This document shows positions 31,301 through 36,636 of a DNA stretch of 36,636 nt, one piece after another. Positions within the stretch are counted from its first letter, which is position 1. The number at the start of each line of letters is the position of its first letter. The DNA comes from Armatimonadota bacterium. Its GTDB lineage: Bacteria > Armatimonadota > JADLDR01. Location of the stretch: NCBI GenBank assembly GCA_020846535.1, contig JADLDR010000051.1, positions 1 to 36,636 on the forward strand, written 5' to 3'. The notes beneath the pieces are model-generated. The model made no database searches. It saw only the letters and a program-made list of their open reading frames with translations, and was not told the origin of the DNA. Position numbers and translations under genes: made by a program.

Positions 31301-32295
31301 ACCCCGGAGGCGGCGAAGCCCTCCATCGCCCCATCGAGCCGCAGGCCCTCCGGGAAGACAAACTGCCCCGAGGCCGCTTGAGCGCAGGCCACGCGGCGCA
31401 GCCTGTAGTCCGGATCGAAGACCCCGATCTGGCCGGGCTTGACCTCCAGCGCGTCCTGAGTCCAGCCCTTGCCGGTGTTGATGCGAATATCCGGCCCCCG
31501 TTTCGTAAGAGACAGATTTTGAACCTGAAGCGTTCCGGAGGCTCGCTTCAGGCCGAAGCGCACCCGCAGCCAGGCCGTGCGCGGGCCGATGGCAAAGGAA
31601 CGGGCGAATGTCTTCCAGCCCCCGGAGCCGGTGAGCCGGGCGACATCCGTCCAGGTCCAGCCGACCGGATCCCCCCGAGAGGTCAACTGTTCCACCTTCA
31701 GGAAGGCGCAGCCGCCGTGCCGGGCGTCCACCGCCTCCCACCGGGCGCGGGCGGTAAAGAGGTAACGCTGGGCATCCTCCCCGGCGGGCGCGTCGAAGGA
31801 AAAGTCCGCGCCCTGCCACCAGGCGTCTTCGGGGACCCGGACGCAGGCGGTCCCGCCGCCCTCCAGGCCGCAAAAAGGCTCGTTTTTCAGGCTCCACCCG
31901 GCGGACTCTATCTCCTGAAGAGAGGCGTCGAAGGAGCCGAAGGCGACCTGCTCCTCGCCTTCGCCCGCCAGGGCCGATTCCGCCTCGGGCCGCCAGCCGG
32001 AGCCGGTCCGGACGACCGGGTTGTCGAAGGCGTAGCCGCCCATGGAGAGAAAGCCGCCGCCCCGGGAGAGGAACCGCTCCAGGTTGCGCCGGGCGTGGGC
32101 TGGGAAGGTGGCCCCGTAGGGCAGGACCAGAATATCCACGCGGCCCGCGGCCAGGGTAGTCACCCTTGCCAGATCGTCCGCATTCATGAAAACGACCGAG
32201 TGGCCGTCCGCACGCAGGACGGCGGCCAAAGTTTCCGGCGAGGAAGCGCATCCCACCGCCGGCGCATCGTCTTGAAAAATCGCTATCGCGCTCAT
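28375..32295 (-). CDS. Very large GH42/GH-A-like glycosidase, multidomain
   Basis: A 1306-residue protein with no signal peptide. The start at ATG 32295 has AGGAGG 6 bases upstream. Domains in order: a glutamine-amidotransferase-like or ThuA-like Rossmann unit (about 1-85; VDILVLPYGATFPAHARRNL then GGFLSMGG), two carbohydrate-binding-like beta regions (about 100-300 and 350-480), a TIM barrel (about 510-870) with YNEYLRAKYKTDEALKAAW as in GH42, and a beta-galactosidase trimerisation-like Rossmann domain (about 900-1050; VEGGGTLYLSGDI), then beta-sandwich to the end. The likely nucleophile is Glu809 in NIGEFG. At the usual acid/base position (NE) the sequence is Asn658-Gly-Asp660, so activity is uncertain. 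It is divergent from cas6 across 111 bases. Confidence 0.8.
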   Translation of the reverse strand: MSAIAIFQDDAPAVGCASSPETLAAVLRADGHSVVFMNADDLARVTTLAAGRVDILVLPYGATFPAHARRNLERFLSRGGGFLSMGGYAFDNPVVRTGSGWRPEAESALAGEGEEQVAFGSFDASLQEIESAGWSLKNEPFCGLEGGGTACVRVPEDAWWQGADFSFDAPAGEDAQRYLFTARARWEAVDARHGGCAFLKVEQLTSRGDPVGWTWTDVARLTGSGGWKTFARSFAIGPRTAWLRVRFGLKRASGTLQVQNLSLTKRGPDIRINTGKGWTQDALEVKPGQIGVFDPDYRLRRVACAQAASGQFVFPEGLRLDGAMEGFAASGVLGQDNSRWIPLLNAYDRYGRLRGSAGSLMYLYNGPYRGSAWAFFGVTDRDLFASETGPMADALKRLVQAMSVRTFLHNLNTDCASYEQGEPVRIAAKVSNFGRQMQEVLVVLSVADTEGTAALFTETVSLRVRAGHTAAVSSVWQPERFERSRYRVRAVLKSGGADSDAMDCEFTVWNPQLQKSGFPMAFRDNYFRAGSRAWFLQGTDDYAHTFNNAFEGPQTWYRDVVKCRDFGIDVYENLQGGLIADYMGQSGQGSGYEGARRWWRQIDAMVQGCMEAGAIYFPGLLIGANTAVTDEELAAQADFCRRFAERYRDASGIVYYLNGDLQLRLTNIPDLKALYNEYLRAKYKTDEALKAAWRLSPPERPIGDIDIGTGTNDWEDLRTFDDFFFRTRLTARWLNALYDGVRQADTEHPVTAEFYQGPWAGIDLVTGIGKLEVANIGYFDVSGDDIYKFPQTLKFIDLRARGKSLNIGEFGVKTHPAWEDSGGYIHTRPESEEREFFLGVGHYAVGLGASKIHNWCWKYPADRPFEWGVNYPCDDVERDVLYIYRNNGFFFKRYDFIYESPSVFFVIAGNHRMGGRGEDVRQAQLNGIRLLLDAHIDIGSIDEEHLDALPESAKVLVYPLPFCPDDAAFEKIAAFVEGGGTLYLSGDITYDTSRQRTRTDRLERLCGVRFVEEQYRNLDYEPHPTLIAPARDFHGLPEYEGYPCIRIEPAGAEVAASDAEGNPVVVTHRAGKGRVFYSTDPLELHASARLSEAGHTVYRAFLRWAGVEGNAIASDDRHTHLFRLHTAEGETVRILCNRYEEALAREVSLEGDIALTLGARLTGAVVTDDRGRVTALEAGGKAAVKGRLYLESDMQAMAFSQDGQDLRSSQNCVLMPMLGEGRLFLGSDAPWQSPEAAVGEFRGGQWRTLEILEPSRNGDGLTFSIDADRATCILLVGESADREERIRQFTDTVRPDWRGGASGGRL

Positions 32296-32406
32296 TTGAA
32301 GCCTCCTGAATCCGAATCGGATGTACCGCTTGAGTTGGGCGTCGGCAGGGAATATCCTTCCCGGAGGCGAACATTTAGGGCAAGATATTCGAGGGAAGGA
32401 CGGGCT

Positions 32407-33393
32407 ATGTTCGAGGGATTCAGGGTCGCTTGCTATCGGTTCGCTCTGGAGGCGGTCTCGCCTGTGGAACTGAACGATTTCGTGGGGTCCACGCTGCGGG
32501 GGGCGTTCGGGGCGATGTTCCGCAGGCTGGTGTGCGTGACGCGAGAGCCGGCCTGCGACGCCTGCCTCCTGCGGGCCCAGTGCGCCTACAGCTATCTCTT
32601 CGAGACCGCGCCCCCGCCGGGCAGCGAGCGGCTGAGCCGCTACCGGGCGATCCCCCGCCCCCTGGTGGTGAGGCCGCCCGCGGAGGAGAAGCGGGTCTAC
32701 CGGCCCGGGGAGGCGCTGGAATTCGATCTGCTGCTCTTCGGACAGGCGATCCCTTACCTGCCCTATTTCGCGCTGGCCTTCCGGGAGATGGAGAAAAGCG
32801 GGCTGGGGCGTGGCAGGCGGGAGGGAGCGGGCCGATACCGGCTGACCGGCATCAGGGCCGTCTCGCCCGGAAGGATCCCGGCGCTTATCTACGACCGGGA
32901 CGCGGACATTTTCGATCTGCAAGCGCCCGCCCTGACCGCCGAAGACCTGCTGGAAGCGGCCCCCTCCCCGGGGGGCGATGCCCTCGCCCTGACCTTCCTG
33001 ACCCCGACGCGGCTCTGGCGGGAGGGGCGGCTGCTGCGCGGGGCGTCTTTCCGGGACATCGCCGGAGCCCTGCTGCGGCGGCTGTCGGGCCTGATGTATT
33101 TCCACTGCGGCAGCGACCTTTCGGCGGACTATCGGGGCCTGCTGGCCCGGGCGGAGGCGGTGGAGACGGCGGAGGACGCCCTGGCCTGGCGGGAGCAGAC
33201 CCGCTACTCCGCCCGCCAGCAAACGGAGATGCAGATGGGCGGCTTCGTAGGCCGCATCCGCTTTAAAGGCGATTTGGAGCCTTTCCGCCCGTTCCTGACG
33301 CTGGGCCAGTGGGCGCATGTGGGCAAAGGCTGCGTGATGGGCATGGGGCAATACCGGATCGAGGACGAAAAAAATCTTGACACCGACGCCTGA
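32407..33393 (+). CDS. cas6: CRISPR pre-crRNA endoribonuclease Cas6
   Basis: A 328-residue RAMP nuclease of the Cas6 C-terminal-domain family (PF10040-type). The N-terminal RRM-like half has FVGSTLRGAFGAMFRRLVC and a cysteine cluster C50-DA-C53-LLRAQ-C59, which is typical for this branch. The C-terminal half has GGFVGRIRFKGDL and the glycine loop GKGCVMGMGQY (306-316) that contacts crRNA. Cas6 cuts repeat RNA 8 bases before the spacer, leaving a 5' tag, here expected as AUUGAAGC. GAGGGAAGGA lies upstream of the ATG; codons further upstream in the same frame are antisense to the glycosidase gene and are not used. Repeats start 130 bases after its stop. Confidence 0.9.
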   Translation: MFEGFRVACYRFALEAVSPVELNDFVGSTLRGAFGAMFRRLVCVTREPACDACLLRAQCAYSYLFETAPPPGSERLSRYRAIPRPLVVRPPAEEKRVYRPGEALEFDLLLFGQAIPYLPYFALAFREMEKSGLGRGRREGAGRYRLTGIRAVSPGRIPALIYDRDADIFDLQAPALTAEDLLEAAPSPGGDALALTFLTPTRLWREGRLLRGASFRDIAGALLRRLSGLMYFHCGSDLSADYRGLLARAEAVETAEDALAWREQTRYSARQQTEMQMGGFVGRIRFKGDLEPFRPFLTLGQWAHVGKGCVMGMGQYRIEDEKNLDTDA

Positions 33394-33522
33394 AGGCGCT
33401 ATAATGCTTCCGGCCGCTAACCGTTCCGCCGATTTTTCCGAAGAAACAAGCGGTTTCGGGGCCAAAACCGGCCTTAAACGAGGGGCTTCAGGGGCGCTAC
33501 CCCCTGAAACTGCACAAAGGAG

Positions 33523-33806
33523 GTTACAGAGGTAGCCCCGTTTTAAAGGGGATTGAAGCATATACCTTGACTACATACTGATCTAAGCAGCCCGTCGGAG
33601 TAAGGGTGCCGTTTTCCCAGGGATCAGGCCGTAGGGGCGAACCTTGTGTTCGCCCTGCCCAAGGCGATCTTCGGAGGCCTGGGCGAACACAAGGTTCGCC
33701 CCTACGGATCGGCCAAGATCGCTCCCAATCTTACTCTTGACTCCAACGCCCTGCTTAGCCATGAAAGACGTTACAGAGGTAGCCCCGTTTTAAAGGGGAT
33801 TGAAGC
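33523..33806 (+). CRISPR. Minimal or remnant CRISPR array, two perfect 37-nt repeats plus one possible degenerate repeat
   Basis: Identical 37-base units lie at 33523-33559 and 33770-33806. Each begins GTTACAGAGG, has the short palindrome CCCCGTTTTAAAGGGG in the middle, and ends ATTGAAGC, the 3' end expected of type III repeats processed by Cas6. The space between is 210 bases, too long for one spacer. A candidate degenerate repeat at 33594-33630 (18 of 37 bases match, centred on CCGTTTT...GGGAT) would define a 34-base spacer at 33560-33593. The remainder is filled by an inverted-repeat element. No repeat follows the second perfect copy at normal spacing. Confidence 0.8.
33629..33707. mobile_element. 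MITE-like 79-bp perfect inverted repeat inside the CRISPR array
   Basis: Arms 33629-33655 and 33681-33707 are exact 27-bp reverse complements separated by 25 bases. The core has the family outer sequence GTAGGGGCGAACC...GGTTCGCCCCTAC. No transposase is encoded, so mobility would need a helper. It starts right after the degenerate repeat ends. Target-site duplication is not evident at the ends. Confidence 0.7.
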
Positions 33807-34215
33807 GGTGATAGGACGTCTGGATGGAGTGTTGCTATTGCGCCAGCGCAGCCGCCGTCCGGCAAAGGCAGCCTCAGTTATGGTGTAATCGATACCCGCG
33901 CCGTCCGCTGTCCGCCGCATCCGCGCCATTGCGACTTCCTGAACGGCCCCACGATGATCGCCGAAACCCCGAAATCGCGCTTCCGCCTCCAGGTTTTCCC
34001 GGAGCCTCCTTTCATCTCTCCCGCAGACCGTTCTGGCTATTCTGTAGAAGGTGGCGGCCCGGGGCGGATTTTTCCGAGTTGCCCCCTTTTTTGCGCCTCT
34101 GTCCGCGATTGCCCCATATTCTCCTATCCTCTAAAATTTTTTCAGGTAATGAAGAGGAGTATTCGAGAGGAGCGCGAAGAGAAGGAGAACATCTAACGGC
34201 ACAGGCGGTGAGGGG

Positions 34216-36636
34216 ATGACCAGAGAAGAACGGACTGTGACACTGGGGGCGCTGCTGCATGATATTGGGAAGTATCTACAGCGGGGCGAGTTCAGAGGCA
34301 TGGTCAGCGGGCAGCATCCGGCGGTCGGGGCCGATTTCATCCGGGCCTTCGGGGAGCATTGGGGGCAATGCGCGGACCCCGCTTTGCTCGAAACGTTGGT
34401 GCAGCATCATCATGAAAGCGATTCTTTTAAGGAAGGGCTGCGGGTGGATGATATCGGAGACCCGCACGCCCGCGCCCTGGCCCGCCTGGTCAGCCGGGCC
34501 GACAATCTGGCCTCCAGCGAGCGAAGCGAACGGGCGAGCGGCTATCGGGATTTCCGCGTGACGGCCCTCAGCCCGGCCTTGGGCCGGGTGAAACTGACGC
34601 ACCCGGACGCGCTGCCGGAGAGCCACCTGCCTCATGCGGATTTCGGCAGCCTCCGATTCGAACCGCCGATATTTCCGGTGGCGGGCCGTATAACCGGGGC
34701 GGAGGATGTGACAGACCATATCCGTTCATTCGGCCAGGCGTTCGACCGGCTTCGGGCGCAGTTGAAATGGAAGGATTTCGATTGCGTTTTCACGCATCTC
34801 TACAGCCTCCTCCAGCGATTCGCCGCCTGTATCGCCAGCGATACCCAAAGCGACCGGCCCGATATCTCCCTTTTTGACCACCTCCGCATGACCTGCGCCA
34901 TCGCCATCTGCCTTTACCGCTATCATAGCGCCCGCGGCGCGCTTTCCGATGAAGCGATCAAAACCGCCCCTCCCGATCAGGCCCGATGCGCCCTTTTGGT
35001 GGGCGACCTTTCGGGCATTCAGGACTATCTGTTCGATATTGCCACCGTCGGGCCGGGGGGGGTGGCCCGGCGGCTGAGGGCGCGTTCCTTCGCGCTTCAG
35101 ATGCTTTCCGAGGTTGCCAGCCAGAAAGCCCTTTGCGATTTCGACCTGCCTGTCGCCAATATCGTCATGGCTTCCGGAGGGAAGTTTTATGCGCTCCTGC
35201 CGAATCTGGAGGAGACAGCCGCAAAAATCGAGGCGCTTCAGGGGGAATGCGACCGGTGGACTTTGCGGCGCTATCACGGCGCTCTGACGCTCAATCTGGC
35301 CTGGACGCCGATGACCGACCATGAGTTCGGCGCGGGAGGGCGGGAAAGCGGTTTCGGCCCGGCTCTCGCCCGCCTGCACAGCGCCCTGTCCCGCCGGAAA
35401 CAGCGCCGGCTGAGCGGGGCGATCCTGGGCGAAGGCGGCTGGCTGGAGCCTCAATTCGTCAGGGAGCCTTTTGGAGAGAGCGAGACGGACTGCAAATCGT
35501 GTCACCGGTTCCCGGCCCGCCTCAAAAGCGATCCCGGAGAAAATGATCCCGACCTTTGTGAAATCTGTCATCAGGATGCTGCCCTGGGCCGCCTTCTCCC
35601 TTCGGCCCGGTATGTCGGTCTATACAACCATACCGACCAGGGCATTGCTGACTGCTTCGGATGGGGCTTTGCGGCGGCCCAGGAAGCGGATAAACTGCCT
35701 GATTGTCGGGTTCTCGTCATGCGACTGAACGACGGAGACCTGTCCGAAACAGGGGACATCCCTTCCACATTCCGCTTTATCGCCAATCATGCCCCGACCG
35801 GGCCGGAGGGCGCTCCTCTGACATTCGATGAAATCGCCGCAGCGGGGCGAGGGGAGAATGCCGGCGAAAGGGGCGGCCTGCTGGCGGTCATCAAGGCCGA
35901 TGTGGATTATCTGGGACAGGTCTTTCAGGAAGGGCTTCGGCGGGACAGCCCCTCGGGATACGACACCCCTTCCCGGATCGCGGCCTTGAGCCGCCAGATG
36001 GACGGCTTCTTTTCCGCCTGGCTCCAGTGGCTTTTTCAGAACGAATACCCGCATACCTATACCATCTATTCCGGCGGCGACGATCTGCTGGTGGTGGCTC
36101 CCCGGAGCGATGCGCTTCCGATGCTGCGGCGGCTGCACCAGGCGTTCACCCGGTTTGCCGCAAACCCGGATATCACGCTCTCGGCGGGCGTTTCGCTGGT
36201 CAAATCCCGCCTGCCGCTGGCCCATACCGCCAAAACCGCAGATGAGGCGCTGGAGAAAGCCAAGGAGAACGGGCGAAACCGCCTCTGCCTGCTAGGTCAA
36301 ATCGTGCGGTGGGAGGATTTACCGATCATTGCAGAGGCGGCCAAGCTGATGGAAGAGGCGGATCCGCCTTCCTCCATGCTCTATAGGCTCGCCTATTTCG
36401 GGAAACTATGGCGGGAATGGAAGTCCGAGCAAACCACATCCGCGCTAAGGTTCCAGCCGATGCTGGCCTACACCATCAGCCGCAATTTCAAAACCGATAG
36501 CCCGCTGTTCAGTTGGGCCAGCCGTCTGGTCGGTTTTTCTGTCAACGATTCCGAGTGCAAGGAGGCCAAAATCATGGATTATCTCGGTGTGATCGCCCGG
36601 TGGGCGCTGCTGGAAAGGAGGGAGATGCGGGATGGC
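34216..36636 (+). CDS. cas10: Type III CRISPR effector subunit Cas10 (Csm1-like), 3' end beyond the window
   Basis: The frame from ATG 34216 is open for 807 codons to the last base, so the protein is nearly complete for a Csm1 (usually 750-850 residues). N-terminal HD nuclease: LLHDIGK with His15-Asp16, then HHHESDS. First palm: LLVGDLSGIQDYLF near 258-271. Zinc site: C426KSC429 and C448EIC451. Second palm: SGGDD (619-623), the cyclase motif that makes cyclic oligoadenylates from ATP when target RNA binds. Both nuclease and cyclase residues are present, which predicts DNA cleavage plus signalling to a CARF-type effector located outside the window. Order and length favour subtype III-A. A csm2 start may lie at the very edge (ATGG at 36632). 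Confidence 0.93.
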   Translation, partial: MTREERTVTLGALLHDIGKYLQRGEFRGMVSGQHPAVGADFIRAFGEHWGQCADPALLETLVQHHHESDSFKEGLRVDDIGDPHARALARLVSRADNLASSERSERASGYRDFRVTALSPALGRVKLTHPDALPESHLPHADFGSLRFEPPIFPVAGRITGAEDVTDHIRSFGQAFDRLRAQLKWKDFDCVFTHLYSLLQRFAACIASDTQSDRPDISLFDHLRMTCAIAICLYRYHSARGALSDEAIKTAPPDQARCALLVGDLSGIQDYLFDIATVGPGGVARRLRARSFALQMLSEVASQKALCDFDLPVANIVMASGGKFYALLPNLEETAAKIEALQGECDRWTLRRYHGALTLNLAWTPMTDHEFGAGGRESGFGPALARLHSALSRRKQRRLSGAILGEGGWLEPQFVREPFGESETDCKSCHRFPARLKSDPGENDPDLCEICHQDAALGRLLPSARYVGLYNHTDQGIADCFGWGFAAAQEADKLPDCRVLVMRLNDGDLSETGDIPSTFRFIANHAPTGPEGAPLTFDEIAAAGRGENAGERGGLLAVIKADVDYLGQVFQEGLRRDSPSGYDTPSRIAALSRQMDGFFSAWLQWLFQNEYPHTYTIYSGGDDLLVVAPRSDALPMLRRLHQAFTRFAANPDITLSAGVSLVKSRLPLAHTAKTADEALEKAKENGRNRLCLLGQIVRWEDLPIIAEAAKLMEEADPPSSMLYRLAYFGKLWREWKSEQTTSALRFQPMLAYTISRNFKTDSPLFSWASRLVGFSVNDSECKEAKIMDYLGVIARWALLERREMRDG

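Larger units (their letters stand above)
33394..34215 (+). other. Non-coding region between cas6 and cas10
   Basis: 822 bases with no convincing gene. An 80-codon open frame at 33954-34196 has low-complexity composition and no family features. The region carries a leader-like part with a hairpin (TTCAGGGG/CCCCTGAA near 33486-33509), the CRISPR remnants (33523-33806) and the inverted-repeat element (33629-33707). Nothing is recognised in 33850-34130. AGGAG motifs near 34150-34190 precede the cas10 start. Confidence 0.6.

Noticed and set aside
31069..32406. Long upstream extension of the cas6 frame
   Set aside because: The extension is antisense to the glycosidase. The cas6 start at 32407 has a ribosome-binding site and gives the normal family N-terminus.
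33954..34196. 80-codon open frame between the CRISPR repeats and cas10
   Set aside because: Pro/Ser/Arg-rich, no ribosome-binding site, no domain; overlapping frames are also open, so it is probably chance.

Overview
The window looks like a chromosomal segment of a GC-rich, Gram-negative-type bacterium. I lean towards Armatimonadota or a neighbouring phylum. The main clue is the prepilin-like protein at 21504-22199, whose leader helix ([20 protein letters not shown], then FPVFARAR) and [11 protein letters not shown] motif are typical of that phylum. Supporting clues are a PEP-CTERM surface protein, a beta-helix protein and several large glycoside hydrolases beside enolase-superfamily and PhyH enzymes. 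The taxonomic call is inference. No rRNA, tRNA, transposase or phage gene was seen.

Layout. 1-975: end of a beta-helix protein and a small PEP-CTERM protein, converging on a perfect 27-bp hairpin. 976-3698: an OBG/DRG-type GTPase with a TGS domain, and ATP-dependent PEP carboxykinase. 4043-8604: tightly packed [NiFe]-hydrogenase maturation genes hypA-hypB-hypF-hypC-hypD, with no hypE and no hydrogenase subunit in view. 8776-16496: sugar and envelope genes (mannonate-dehydratase-like enolase, CAP-domain lipoprotein, NlpC/P60 hydrolase, PhyH dioxygenase, GH50-like agarase relative). 16572-17600: an aldo/keto reductase carrying a C-terminal two-cluster ferredoxin domain.

17697-20177 is a graveyard: a Tat-exported molybdopterin oxidoreductase broken by frameshifts and stops, including a tandem TGA-TAG, and the orphan 3' end of a probable beta-barrel protein. 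20183-27687 is the most unusual part. A DGC-domain/DUF2180 fusion gene is followed by a prepilin-like gene, an operon of sodium:solute symporter, one-helix peptide and BioB-like radical SAM enzyme, a degraded gene, and an operon of two divergent DGC paralogues, a stand-alone DUF2180 zinc protein, an aquaporin and a MoaD/ThiS-like protein. Three AT-rich islands with near-consensus TTGACA/TATGAT promoters drive these genes. The fusion gene and the operon hold the same two cysteine-rich modules, which suggests they form one machine. A role in thiol-metal or metalloid handling coupled to channel transport is a hypothesis only.

27873-36636: a frameshifted small gene, a 1306-residue GH42/GH-A-like glycosidase, and the start of a type III CRISPR-Cas locus: cas6, a tiny repeat array interrupted by a perfect inverted-repeat element, and cas10/csm1 running off the window edge. 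Short palindromes built on GTAGGGGCG...CGCCCCTAC recur at four or more intergenic places, including inside the CRISPR array.
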